Positions 1 to 11,168 of a stretch of 64,000 nt of DNA are shown one piece after another. Each line of letters begins with the position of its first letter. The stretch's first letter is position 1. A program made the position numbers and the translations under genes. A model generated the notes under the pieces. It saw only the letters and a program-made list of their open reading frames with translations. It did no database searches and was not told the origin of the DNA. Origin of the DNA: Augochlora pura (taxonomy: Eukaryota; Arthropoda; Insecta; Hymenoptera; Halictidae); NCBI RefSeq assembly GCF_028453695.1, contig NC_135773.1, positions 20,398,001 through 20,462,000 on the forward strand, in the 5' to 3' direction.

Positions 1-385
1 ATCTGGATTAGAGCGTCGCCGAATAAATGAATAAACGATGCGAGTCCGTAGACGAAGCTCCTCTGCTGGCAACCGTGTGGTCGGTTGCACTCGCGTGCAC
101 TCGCAGTTTCGAGCGTTGCACCGGCGTGTTTGCGTCTGGTCAAGGTGCCCGACACTGCCGGTATAATACATATACCGTCACCGGACTTGGCCTTGCGGCC
201 ACTCTCGTGCCCTCGTCTCAACGTCTCCCGCCCCCTTCGATACGATTTAAGTCTCGTTCACAACTCGCGCGAACTTCGCGGATATAACCCAGTCCGCTGT
301 CTCTGGTACACGGTCTATAGACTTCCCTTTTCGGGTGTTCGCTAGCTCGATACATACGTCCATCGACAACTGCGCGTGGAATATA
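1..385. other. Unique sequence, no gene recognised
   Basis: CpG-rich unique sequence. Overlapping short open frames on the plus strand (27-345) have no recognisable domain, and no repeat is seen before the TA at 384. Confidence 0.5.
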
Positions 386-729
386 TTGGGTTGGGGAATA
401 AGTTCGTAGCGTTTTTATATTTTCTTCTATTTTGCAACGACTCGATGCTGTTTGACAAAGTGTATAATATTAATTCGACTGTTTCTGCTCTACAAAACTG
501 TGCTAATCGTCTTTTTGAGTTATTCCTTTATTTATTTATTACTTTCACGTAATAAAAGAAAATAATAAATAGCATGTAATGGATTAATTTATTGTTATAA
601 CTATTAACACAGTTTTGTAGAGCAGAAACAGTTCTATCGAATGAATATTACAGACTTTGTCAAATAGCAACAAATCGTTGTAAAATAAAAGGAAATATGG
701 AAACGGTACGAACTTATTTCCTAACCCAA
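386..729. mobile_element. Palindromic mariner-type MITE (family N, copy 1)
   Basis: The element starts TTGGGTTGGGGAATAAG and ends with the inverted form (CTTATTTCCTAACCCAA). It is flanked by TA at 384-385 and 730-731. The inverted homology runs far inward: the segment around the CAACGA near 437 pairs with TCGTTG near 675, and the ACAAAACTGTG near 493 pairs with CACAGTTTTGT near 608. The whole 344 bp is therefore close to one long hairpin. TA duplications and long inverted ends fit a Tc1/mariner-mobilised non-autonomous element. It has no coding capacity. A second copy lies at 18019-18259. Confidence 0.85.
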
Positions 730-731
730 TA

Positions 732-2225
732 ATTCATGTACTACTCCATTTTCGGGACGAGGTCCATCGAGCACTCTGTCATCGAAATGGATTTTGCGGT
801 GGATTCGTAAAATATTGCCACTTTGACGTTGAACAGTTTCTTGACACGGTTTGAAGGTTTTTGTAGGTTATTGTAAACGGAAGCGACGTGGTTATTTTCA
901 TATACAATTTTGTTTTTCGCTTGAAAACTGCTGAATCGAGAATATTTTATAATAATATTATTTTAATATATTCAATATACTAATATATAGTATATTATAA
1001 TATTTAATATATTTTACAATAAAATTTTTTATTTATATGATATTGCAAAGTATAGAAGGCAAAATGGCCGTGAGTAAGCGTCGTAAAATACAGAATGAAT
1101 GAGAAAGATGTTTATAGAGTGTTTTGGCAGCTTCGAATGATCTGGGATCATTGCTTAGGTTCTTTTGAGTCTGCGTGGCCGAAAGATAGAGTATCGGCGA
1201 GTAAAAGGAAAATAAGGAAAGAAAGAAAATTAATAAAATGAGACAGAGTGTATTGCAAGAGAAAAAGAGAGGGTGAGAGAGAATTGTAAAATAATGAGGA
1301 AAAATGCTCTATAAATTTTGCGAGTCAAATGAGAGTAAAATTCACGTTGAAACCTATTCGCGAAGCATTGCACATTTATATTTCTACCGAGCTTCAGCAG
1401 CTAATAATTTTAATTTATAGACCTTTCCTCGTTCGCCGAACATATTCACCGAATAAAAATTCCACCGGTACCTATAAAAAATTTCGTTGATTGCTATAAT
1501 TCTAATAGGATTCGTCGACGGTAATACTATATGAAAAATACGAGCTTTTGTAAATACTAAAAATACGGTGCACAAATTTTTCCACGTGATTCGAGGAAAA
1601 ATGAAAAATTCGATTCGTCGCGAAGAATAAGAATCCATCATCGACTGCTCCACATCGTACAGAAGGATCCATTGATCGTCGCGCATGGAGAAGAAGATCC
1701 GCCAACCGGTTGCCCAGGCGAATAGGAGGAGGATGTTGCGTCGATGCCTCGGTGTGTGTCGATCGGTGCAGATGCAAAAGTCGTTTGCCGTCTGTCGACG
1801 ACCTTCGGTCCGCTTAGCGAGCTGGTTGCGTAATTAAAGCAGCCGCGCGGCGCAACGCTTAATAAACGTCGGTGACGAGGAGGCACGCAATCGGCGACCC
1901 TAACACTCGAAATAGAAGTCTCGCTAGAGTTACGACCTCGGCGTAATTATACGTTCCGCGGGGGGGATAAAAAAAAGAAAAAAGTAAATGAAAAAGAACC
2001 GAAGTTGGATGAACGGTCGATGATGCGTCGTCGCGCCTCGTTCGCGTCGTTTAACCTTTTCTGGAGTGATTGGACTTACAGTCTATTCCTCTTTGCTGGC
2101 TGTTGAACCTAACGCGAAACTTCGGCTTCACGATCACCACGGCATTCGATGGGACTTTATCATTGATTATTTTTATCGAGAAACGTTCCATCGGTGCGGA
2201 ATTTTCAGATTAATTAATTCACTTA
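732..2225. other. Non-coding stretch with AT-rich tract
   Basis: No gene is recognised. About 935-1036 is a low-complexity run of ATATTA-type repeats. Short minus-strand frames at 1384-1886 overlap one another in all phases and look like chance. The segment around 1960 is purine-rich. Confidence 0.5.
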
Positions 2226-2635
2226 TCGCAGCGTAACAGTGAGTCGGACTCGCGACGATTTTACACGTTATATGCGAGATATTAACCTCTCAGGCATGAC
2301 CGAATTAGAATAAAGTTGAATGAATAAAGTTTTTCATAATTAAATTACCATTTTTCTTAATATATATTTTTTCCGTATAGCTATATATAATGTTAACTAT
2401 ATATAGTCTTTTCTTAGTGTATTGTACATACACACTTTCACTTTAATTGTTTACTTGAATAATTAATAAAATAATCGAATAAAGCGCGAAACATTCACGA
2501 AAGCCACCATAGTGGCGCCTATCATTAAACTAAGAGATTAATGATATTTTAAATCGAAAAGAGTTTCGATTCTTCTACCGTCAAAAGCTAGAGAGGAAAG
2601 TAGACCAATCCTCGTTCTATTAAGGAAATTATTAA
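2226..2635. mobile_element. Degenerate F-family element with nested G segment
   Basis: One end carries GAGTCGGACTCGCGAC near 2241, matching the F subterminal motif at 11196. The far part (about 2540-2632: AATCGAAAAG, then CTATTAAGGAAA) matches the interior of F at 11447-11555. A segment from TTAA 2282 to about 2460 interrupts it. That segment is homologous, in reverse orientation, to 11598-11760 (family G; both contain TTAGTGTATTGTAC). The outer ends are eroded. Confidence 0.5.
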
Positions 2636-2740
2636 CCCCTTGCCGTATCATTTTCTTTACAATTACTACGATTTTTCGATCGCAATAATTTCTTGAAAGA
2701 AAAAGGAATTTTATATTTATCGCGTGCTTACGTCTACTCG
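2632..2740. mobile_element. E-family fragment
   Basis: It begins TTAACCCCTTGCCGTA and continues ATTTTCTTTACAATTACTA, closely matching the first 100 bp of the complete E element at 33741-34111. Homology fades after GCGTGC near 2728, and the other terminus is missing. Confidence 0.7.
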
Positions 2741-2999
2741 AATGTTTAAATATTGATGACGAGAGAATCGAATTTGATTTCTGCTCAAGGACGAAGCATT
2801 GTCAATCGACGTGAAGGATTAATCTTCAAATGTTCTCCAAGAATTTTTCCATGCTTTAGATGCAGCAAAATCTTTCGCTGCGTCTGTTACGCGATGAAAT
2901 TCCTTTAAAACGTGACATTCTAAATGGCACACGATTCATCGGTATAAACTGTGTGAAGCAGAAATGATTGCTGGATACGTGATGCATAATGATACATAC
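2741..2999. other. Unique spacer
   Basis: No repeat or reading frame is recognised between the E fragment and the L element. Confidence 0.4.
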
Positions 3000-3741
3000 G
3001 TGCCCATAATTATGAAAGTGGTCTAAGTCATATATTTCTTGTTTCGAGATATTTAATGAATTGCATTTGCATAAATTAAAATATATTTTTACACTATGCG
3101 ATCTTTTTATTTAGAATTTTATTAGTCTTGACTAATGGAAATTTATTATGAATATGAAATTTTGTGTGAATTTCATACGAAAATGTTGTTTTTAAAGTTT
3201 GAATTGACTTAGACCATTTTCAAAATTAACTAAATGTATCATAGATGACTTAAAGCAATAAAGAACTACGAGTTTTATTTGAAACAATAACTTTAATGTA
3301 ATGATTCATGCACATTTATTAATGATTCTCAAAAAGTAAAGCATTTTTATCATTTCGAGTTTTTAAGTTTTTTAAAATGTTCCTGAAAACCTGGAGGAAT
3401 GTATGGTAGTAAACACATAATATCTTTATGTTTTTCTTTCGATACTGGTCCAGTGGTGGTGCTTATTATTTAGTTCAGAAACGCGTGAAAGAGGGACACG
3501 CGCTGTTTACAAGTTATGTTTATGTAATTTCTTTACATTTTTGACTTAGACCACTTTCATAATTAACACGAAATGAATTTCATATAATGTTGAAAGTACA
3601 ACCACCGTCTAATGGTTCACGTTTGACGATATCGTAAAAATTACATTGAATAAATTTAGTTTAAAATAATGTGGTGTAGAATAACTGATAAACTCATTTT
3701 TTTTAAATTTTGACTTAGTCCGCTTTCATAATTATGGGCAC
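3000..3741. mobile_element. 742-bp inverted-repeat DNA transposon (family L, full copy)
   Basis: Left end 3000-3030 (GTGCCCATAATTATGAAAG) and right end 3711-3741 are inverted repeats matching at 29 of 31 positions. Two further copies of the terminal motif lie inside in the right-end orientation: 3205-3228 (TGACTTAGACCATTTTCA) and 3542-3565 (TGACTTAGACCACTTTCA). No open frame is present. The flanks (ACATAC at left, ATATAT at right) allow a TA duplication but do not prove it, so the superfamily is unassigned. A truncated second copy at 50590-50974 confirms that it is a dispersed repeat. Confidence 0.75.
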
Positions 3742-3939
3742 ATATATGGAATGACAAGCGAAAGTATGAACAAGTGCAACAACGATAGATAGATTCGACG
3801 GTTCTATCGAAATTAGCTCACTATAATTACGAGCTGAGTGACACCGACACCAACGATGCGTAAAATATCGAAGAAAATATATGTCTTTTAATCTTTTCTC
3901 TCTCGGTGTGATCTAAATGCCTTTAATTAAGAATTTTAT

Positions 3940-4200
3940 TTAACACTACCGAACGGTAGCCTATAAATCGGCTTCCTATCTCGATTCATAGTCTATCGAA
4001 TCGGTTATCATGGTGATCAATAATGTAATATCAATTATTAAGAAAAACGTGTTAGCTTTGTACTACCGTAAGCTTCAATGTTACTATATCATTTTCTAAA
4101 TACTACACGTCTCTTGCGATTAATAAAATAAATAAAATCAAAATAGAAACGAAAATGTAACGTTAAGATAAATTTTTACGACCGGTCCATAAAATGTTAA
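3940..4200. mobile_element. C-family TTAA MITE (C1)
   Basis: It is bounded by TTAA at 3940-3943 and 4197-4200, with ends TTAACACTACCGAACGG and CGACCGGTCCATAAAATG-TTAA. The interior shares the GAAACGAAAAT and TACTACCGTAAGCTTCA motifs with copies at 8417, 41693, 48209 and 58567. Non-coding, piggyBac-like by its TTAA duplication. Confidence 0.75.
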
Positions 4201-4275
4201 TAATGTTCACATTTAGTAGAACTTGCGTGGAAGATTATCACGAGCGTGACTCGTTATTATAGTGCAAAGGGTTAA
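4197..4275. mobile_element. F-family end fragment
   Basis: In reverse orientation this reads TTAACCCTTTGCACTATAA, then ACGAGTCACGCTCGTGA, and on to CATTATTAA. It matches the first about 78 bp of F (11169-11247). Its inner edge is the same TTAA position at which F1 was invaded, but what lies beyond C1 no longer resembles F. Confidence 0.6.
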
Positions 4276-4757
4276 CAGAGAAAAAGTAAAAGGAGCGAGG
4301 TAAAGCGCGCGGACGGAATGAGCTCGTAAAGAAGATGGAGGCGGGCGCAAGAAGGGTCGAGGAAAACGGACCTACGGCAACAATGGTTCGCGCACACGCG
4401 CCGTCTTTTGAACATTTCAAAGATATTCTCGCCATCGAGAGCGAATCGAGTCGCCGCGCGTACCAGCGCGTAAGGCGAACCACCCAAACCTGATTTCCAA
4501 GGGCAGAAGCCGGCGTGAAATTGGGCATGGTCATGTATCGCAACGAGTATCGATCGCGTGTTGCAACACGGTCAAACAAACCCCCGTCCGACAGTTCGAT
4601 CTGTTGCAGTTGCATCGCCCCGCCGATGCACCGTCGTTGCATTTCTTTTCTCCGTATCGCAACCAGACCGCAGAACTTTCTGCAACATCGAAATTTGTCG
4701 TATCGATTCTGCGAAGCAGAAGCGACGTACAAATGCTCCAGTATACCACTTGGGATC
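4276..4757. other. Unique CpG-rich spacer
   Basis: Open frames exist on both strands, including 194 codons on minus (4238-4822) that run into repeat ends on both sides. None has a recognisable domain. Confidence 0.4.
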
Positions 4758-5054
4758 TTAACTCTTTGCACTTCAGGCCATTTTAAGCCTAAATCTAAAA
4801 GAGCTATTTTAACCAGCTGCATTTCTTATTTATATAGTTATATTTATATTATACTATACTTATTTATATTTAATTATATTTACATTATACTATACTTATT
4901 TATATTTAGTTATATTTTTATTATATTCTACTATACTTAGTAATTTAACAATCTTTTAAATAGAAGGGTCTTTAATAATGTCAAAATTATTTTGAAAATG
5001 ATATAACAATTCTTATTGGCGCCTCAAAGGCGCCACTCGAGCGCAAAGGGTTAA
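4758..5054. mobile_element. B-family TTAA MITE (B1)
   Basis: TTAA at 4758-4761 and 5051-5054. The ends read TTAACTCTTTGCACTTC and GAGCGCAAAGGG-TTAA, with the B hallmark GGCGCCACTCGAG just inside the right end. The centre (about 4826-4940) holds AT-rich tandem units of the TTATATTTA/TACTATACTTAT type, which are also present in B5 at 33376-33480. Confidence 0.85.
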
Positions 5055-5208
5055 CACTATAACCACCGATCGTAAAAATTTATCTTAACGTTAAATTTTC
5101 GTTTCTATTTTATTTATTTTGTTAACTATGAAATATATGTAATATTTAGAAAATTGTACAGAAATATTGAAGCTTACGGTAGTACAATCTAACACATTTT
5201 TCTTAAAA
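5051..5208. mobile_element. Truncated C-family element (C2)
   Basis: It starts at the same TTAA that closes B1 and reads AACACTATAACCACCGATCG. It then follows the reversed C1 interior (ATCTTAACGTTA, AAGCTTACGGTAGTACAA) until homology stops at about 5208. The other end is missing. Confidence 0.65.
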
Positions 5209-7036
5209 ATCTGGATCTGTTTTCGGGGAATTTTTCGCGCGCGAAACTCGAGACCGCGAAAGACGTGGAGCGGGGGAGTGGAGGGCGGGGGGGATCGGAT
5301 AGGAGGCGCGCGATATTGCAGAAAAAGGTTGACAAGGGGGATAATAGCGCGGCCGGGTGTAGTCGGCGCCGCGACAAAAGGAAAACGGCGTCGCGGTTAA
5401 AATGAAGCGGGACGAACGGGGTATCGCGTTTCGTAACTGCTCCACAGAAACTTTAATAAATATTGCGTGAACTCTCGCATCCCCGGCCGAAGATACGGCG
5501 CCGTCCGTAAAACGAACGCCTATCTGGACGCGGGTCTTGGCCATCGTCCCCACACGGAGATACGTCTAAATATAATGCAACGGGAATGATAATTGTTACA
5601 ACATTGACATTGAACGAACTTGCTGCGCGGCGCTTTCTCGGTTCATCAGCCACCAGAGGCTTGCAATTATTTTCCTCGAACTTGTTTATCGCGCCGATTC
5701 GCTCGAAGCTGTCCTCCTATCTCCGGCCGTTTATCGAAAGTAGGCGAGAGACCGGCTGGTTTCGCTGATTTATAATAATTGTAATATTTAATGATAGTGT
5801 ATAATTGACTCGACTATTTACAATCTCATTTTTTCGACATATTTCTTAAGGCGCCTCTCATGGGACCCAATATAAAATTTGAATTTGAATTAATCCCTAT
5901 AAACTAAATAACGAATTAACAATATTTATGATCTGATAAATTATAGAACTGTGACAGTTCTATTTGTTAATTTTTGTTAAGTCGAACCTGCTACACGATC
6001 GCGGAACAAGAATCGTCGAACACTTCGACGTCACGCGGCATTGCGAAACCATATTCTCGAACCATGAACGAAGATGAATATTCATGCTCCGAGAAGCGTC
6101 GGGAGCCTTGAAAACAGCAATAAACCGTTTCGCTGCACCGTTTCGTTGCATTCCACGCTCGCGGGATGGAAGCTCCGTGAAAAACCCGCGCGCGAACCTC
6201 TATAAAATTTTACAACGCTGCATTCGCGTTGCGCCGGATGCGTCCAGCAATGCGAGCTTACTAAAACAATTAGGATATTGTATTCATTAATACGATACCT
6301 CGGACATTTAATTAACGCTTTGCCAAATGGAATACGATAACTTCGTCGACGAATTTATTCGACACCATTATTCTCGTTTAATTCGTGGTAGGAAGCCGAT
6401 CATGCCCGAGAACAGTGCAAAGGCACAGTAATTGGTCACGACGCAATAATCGGCTATAATAAATCCAATGAAGACCAATCGACGGGCGAGCGACGTTCGT
6501 TTCAGCGTGTTCTCGCAAACCCGTCCTCGCCGCGGTGCGATTTAGAAGCTGGTCCACCGGGGGGCCGGAGCGTTTCTAGGGAATTTGTGGCGATGGTAGC
6601 CGATGCGCGCGCGGTGCGTCCGCGACGCGCCCGAGGCGGTTGCAGAGCGGAGGTCCGCCGCAGAGCGCGGGAAACTGGTTTTCAGTTTCGGAAGAGCGTA
6701 CAAATCGTCAGACGGTGACGTCACCGTCATAAACGCCCGGACCTCTGCCACGGAATAATGACTGAAAAACCATTCGACCGTCGGGCCGAAGCTGGTTCGC
6801 TCCCGAGCCCGATCATTATCGCCCGTTCCCGTGTGTTATCCTTTCGCGTTCTTTTTTCTGCTGGTCCTTTGCCTCTTTCTTCGTCTTTGCTTCGAGCCTC
6901 TGCTTCGAGGCTCTAGGCTTGGGCGCCGCTGTCAGAGACACAACTCTTTTCCTCCAGTTTTCTACGTTTGCCGATCAACCGGTACACATATAACACGATG
7001 TATTAGGTTGTCAGGTTATGTTATTCTCCCATATCT
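5209..7036. other. Non-coding stretch, partly GC-rich
   Basis: 5220-5720 and 6480-6830 are CpG-rich; the rest is mixed. Short frames occur on both strands but I recognise no domain, conserved motif or repeat. Confidence 0.4.
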
Positions 7037-7440
7037 TATTGTCCCATAAGTTACTTCCGCGCTACGCTATGAGTGACTCTAAGTGGCTGTATATTTATAT
7101 AAATAAATATGCAGACTAATCTCTTAGCCGTTTATGGCATCCGTTTCAGTCGTCCCAGAGCTCTTTCAAAGTACGTTTCGTTGGTGACAAAGTCTCTTTT
7201 CAAATTTTTTCTGCACCGTTCAATATGGAGAGCCAAAAGAAGCATTTGCGGCATGTTATGCCTCATTGCTTTAAAAAAAGGTAATAGTGCAAAGGACACT
7301 GCAGACGAGATTTGCATCGTTTACGGGAGTGGTACTACGACTATTCGGACCGTCCGCGATTGGTTTAAAAAATTTACAGCTGGCAATTTCAAGTTGAAAG
7401 ATGAAGACCGCAGCGGCCGTCCAGAAACGCAGGATTTTTA
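7037..7440 (+). pseudogene. Mariner transposase 5' fragment (M0)
   Basis: A degenerate mariner end (GTCCCATAAGTTACTT at 7041) leads into a fragment of a mariner-family transposase. The expected start is the ATG at 7225. That frame gives KKHLRHVMPHCFKK, then breaks at the A-run near 7275, and the next frame continues KDTADEICIVYGSGTTTIRT and FKKFTAGNFKLKDEDRSGRP. These are the N-terminal helix-turn-helix region and the linker-like RSGRP typical of mariner. Everything after about 7440 (second HTH and the whole D,D34D catalytic domain) is missing. It is a dead, 3'-truncated copy of the same subfamily as 13328-14284. Confidence 0.85.
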
Positions 7441-7559
7441 GGTGTTAAATTTTAGGTTAAGCTGTAAAAACCTGTAAATAGTTACAGAAGTAGAAGTAAG
7501 AAGAAATTTGTGAACCGGAAGCTGCATTCTAAGCTGCATAGGCAAGGATTGTAATAATA

Positions 7560-7659
7560 ATTAATATTGGTAATAGAAATGGTTAGTAGTCGTGTTTATT
7601 AAATTATGTAAAAAATGTTCGTCGCAAGTCCGATTCGTTATTACAGCGCGAGGGGTTAA
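7560..7659. mobile_element. F-family end fragment
   Basis: It reads outward TTCGTCGCAAGTCCGATTCG, then TTATTACAGCGCGAGGGG-TTAA at 7656-7659. This resembles the F terminus in reverse, and only about 100 bp are recognisable. Confidence 0.45.
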
Positions 7660-8416
7660 TTCGCCGATTATAGGATTGCTACGCGCGGCTAAAGTTAGCT
7701 ACCGCGAACGCAACGCAGCGTCTTCGCGTTTCCCAGCAAGCGCCGACACTCGAGCAGATCAGTTTTGACCGCTCCGGGATAAAAGAATTGTTTAGTCTAC
7801 CGTGGCCGAGCTCCTGTCCTTTCGCGAACACCTTTTCCAACCTTCCCTCTGCCGGCTACAAAAGTATAATGGGAATTGTAAGGGAAAGTATAATATAAAG
7901 TGTATATATAAATAATAGAAAAACGTCCGCCATGAAAACACGTGCATCCTTTCACATTGTAAATGGAAGTTTAGAAAGCAATGCACACTGTTCCATCACT
8001 TTCCTCGACTTCTCCTTTGGCGGAGCGCGTCGGCTTGACAAATGAGCGGCTCGTACACGACTGACATAACTAGTCGATGGCGTCGAGCAAGCCGTTTCTA
8101 GTTAGCGCGTCTCTCGTGACGTCAGCGGAAGAAATGGTAGTAACGAAAACATTAACACTAGATTTACTATTAGACGGTCTTAGCACATTTTTTTTGTTTC
8201 AACAACATGTTCAAAGTAATTAAGTTATATTGTTTTCTTACTGTCTGGACCCTCATCTGCAATTTAGTAAGAAAATTGTATGGATTAGTTATTTAGTTTT
8301 GTTTTTATTACAGTTTGAAGTTGGAAGGGCAAGGCGCGCGTTTCAGACATGATTTATTAAATTATTTCCAGAAAAGGAAGCATCGCGAGCACGATTTTTA
8401 TGTTATATACAGTATA
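7660..8416. other. Unique spacer with a possible TTAA element end
   Basis: TTAA at 8152 followed by CACTAGATTTACTA matches, in reverse, the end at 19868-19884 (TAGTAAATCTAGTG-TTAA). This suggests another low-copy TTAA family, but I cannot find its partner end here. No gene is seen. Confidence 0.35.
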
Positions 8417-8972
8417 TTAACACTTTACCGACCGGTAGCTTATTAACCGGCTTTTTCCCCCAACCGGTAGCCTCTGAATCGGTTATCATAGTAACCAATA
8501 ATATAATATCTATTGTTGAGATCAATGTATTAGATTGTACCATAGTAAGCTTCACTATTATTATATAATTCTTTAAATACTAAATATCTTTCGCGATTAA
8601 TGAAATAAATAAAATGAAAATAGAAACGAAAATTTAACATTGAGCTTGTTGAATTTCAACAAATAAGTTGAAATGCAAAAATCAATCAAATTATTATTTA
8701 CCACCGAATATGTTTAAGATGTGAAGGCATGCGATGGTTTATTGAATCTCTTCTGATCGTTATTGTTTTCGTTGAATTGATTCGTGTTAGTTACCTGTAA
8801 TATCTCAAATGAAAAGGACGTATTTTATACCTTTCTTTAAATAATTAAAGTTCTGATTAAAGTTCAATTTATAGTTCTAATAGTGTTTAATAATTAATTA
8901 TTCCCATAACAAATTCATAATTCTAATAGAGCTAAATTTTTATGACCCAATGACCGGTCGATAAAGTTTTAA
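8417..8972. mobile_element. C-family TTAA MITE interrupted by D (C3)
   Basis: Ends: TTAACACTTTACCGACCGG at 8417 and GACCGGTCGATAAAGT-TTTAA at about 8951-8972. The C interior runs to CATTGAGCT at 8646 and resumes at GAGCTAAATTTTT from 8939. An uninterrupted form of this junction is present in C6 (58609-58625, reverse strand), so the 292-bp D1 insertion between the two GAGCT copies is directly visible. Confidence 0.85.
8647..8938. mobile_element. D-family insertion (D1)
   Basis: 292 bp flanked by GAGCT at 8642-8646 and 8939-8943, a 5-bp target duplication. One end carries a perfect 8-bp hairpin (TTGTTGAA/TTCAACAA, 8646-8662). It shares TGAAGGCATGCGAT and TCGTTATTGTTTT with D2 at 25620-25865. 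It has no long inverted ends and no coding frame, so its class is unknown. A short non-autonomous DNA element or a retroposon is possible. Confidence 0.7.
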
Positions 8973-9645
8973 AACGTAGCCTCGAAGGAAAGACAGCGTC
9001 AAAACAGATTTGTCTAATTAAAGAAACTTATATTTTTAAGCAAACGAATTGAATTGTTCTTCTTATTTCGAATCCGCAATTACTTAGTTGCCAATCCAAT
9101 AGAATAAACGACCGATTCTGTTGTCGACTATGTTCCATTAGTCTCGCGTTCGATTGCCCTACGAGGCATATGGTATCACCGTGAAACATTGAATTCTCGT
9201 TTCGTGTGCCTGGGTTAGCATAAGCGCGAGCACCCCGCGCGCATCTTGGCCCCATTAACGCCCAGACCTGGGAAAGATAAGAGGAAATCACTTATCTGCG
9301 GCGCGCGCAAACGCGCGATATTCGAGCGTTTGCGAGGGCGAGGGGCCACTACGCCGGAGCTGGCACAATGCGAGCCATTGTTCGCAACAACGGAGTTTCT
9401 GTGGTTTTCGCCGCTAAGTTTGTTCAGGTAGATTATTCCCGGCGTTTATGTTCGCGATAAATCGTTCGCATCGCTAAACAGAAAATAAACCGCGGATCGA
9501 ATCGATCGCCGATCATCGAAAGATTGTTTCCACTGGCTGTCGTGTTTAACGAACCCTCTGTGGTTAATAATAAACACGGCGCGTTGAACACCCAACCGAG
9601 CAACCGGATTGGTCCCGTATATTCTGGCACCTTTTTCTTTATTCT
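8973..9645. other. Unique spacer
   Basis: CpG-rich around 9230-9360, with no recognisable gene or repeat. Confidence 0.4.
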
Positions 9646-9964
9646 TTAACACGTTGAATGCCACGGGGGTCACCGGTGACCGGCACTGAACTCGGCAGTG
9701 ACGCCATGGGGGCCACCGGTGACCGGCGCGCTCAGATTGATGAAAATCTATATAATTTAAACAAATGACAATAATTTTTGTATTATTATCATCGTTGATG
9801 TAGTGGTGTGAGGAAATGAATGCCTTATAAAACACCTGAAAATAGTTTTATTTGTACATGAAATATAGTTTCATTATGTGACATTATATGTATCGCATAA
9901 TAGAAAATTCATCGTGGCGCCACGAACAATTCCTGTAAAATGGGCGTGGCATTCAACGTGTTAA
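9646..9964. mobile_element. H-family TTAA MITE (H1)
   Basis: TTAA at 9646-9649 and 9961-9964. The inverted ends are CACGTTGAATGCCAC and GTGGCATTCAACGTG, identical over 15 bp. Just inside the left end a 26-bp GC-rich unit containing the palindrome CACCGGTG occurs twice (about 9658-9684 and 9701-9727). Non-coding and piggyBac-like by target. Confidence 0.9.
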
Positions 9965-11168
9965 TACGACACTCGAGATTTTTCACGCAAAGACTAGAAC
10001 ATTTATCACAATGATTTCACGCGTTTGCCCGCGATTTAAATCTGAGAAGACTAATTTTCATTCGGACTTAACCTCGGTAATTTTTATTACAATGTATACG
10101 CTTGATTGAAGATTTTAAGATTGAACAGTTGCCCAATGATTTGATTTCACGTGGCACAGTTCTCCACGGTTTTACTTACGAGAAATTCGACCGCAGGAAT
10201 TAGCACAAACTTCCGCGGTCTATAAATCGTACCGATGCGCCGCGCAAACTTCCTGCGAATCGTCGATAGAAATAATTTCGAGAGCCACGAATGATGATAC
10301 GTATCTCTCTTCAGATTCGTTTGGCACGCTCGACCACAAATCCGACTGCGCCATAAACTGGTTAACTCCTTTAACAGGATTTTATTCCGACCGATACAGA
10401 GAACCTATGCATAAACTGCGCACGGTTTTAGCGAACGTTGTACCATTCAATTAACGAATTCAAATGTGAATCATTCACGAAGCGATTGAATATCCGAAGA
10501 ATCGAATGGTCGGAGTATCGATCGATCGTTCGTCCCGGCGTTGTTCGTTCGAATTCGTCGAACGGTGAAAAACAACGGGCGGGAGTAGGAGCGTTCGTTA
10601 CGGTGAAAATAATTTCGCCGGCCGATTCTCGCGGCGGGAGAGTCCTCGAGGGATTATTTCCCTCGCGCGGCGGTTATCTTTCCCGTGGTATTTCGAGTTT
10701 TTAATCACCGGCCATAAATAGCGATACGGGCCGCGGCCGGCACGATAAATAACTGAAAATTCGCGGCCCGTCGCCGATCCTCACCGCGAAATATAAATCA
10801 GCCCCGGTCGGAGTCATTAATCCGGCGAGGGTTTTTTTCGCGGGTTCAAGGCCTGAACGCGCCACGGGCAGCACACACAGCACTATTTTCGTACGTTCGC
10901 GGCACATGCAGGCTCCCTCGCGTGGGCTGCATGTGCAACGCCGGGACGCTATCCTGGTGTGGGAGCGGCATCCGGTCCCAGCTCTGCCCGCAGGAAACTG
11001 TTAAAAAACTCTGTTTCTCCTATGCGCCGCATCGAAAACATGCGCTTTCTTTTTTTTCTTTCCTTTCCGTTCCTCTTTTTCTCGTTTTCTGCGGCTTCGC
11101 ATCTTCGCCGTGACTCGCCCCGTCGTATCGTTCGCCGGACTTTTCCGACCACTCCCATGCAGTCGCGA
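9965..11168. other. Non-coding CpG-rich stretch
   Basis: 10480-10930 is CpG-rich and 11050-11090 is T/C-rich. No domain is recognised in the short frames on either strand. Confidence 0.4.

Noticed and set aside
4238..4822. 194-codon minus-strand frame
   Set aside because: It runs through the end of an F fragment at one side and into B1 at the other, so its ends are mobile-element termini.
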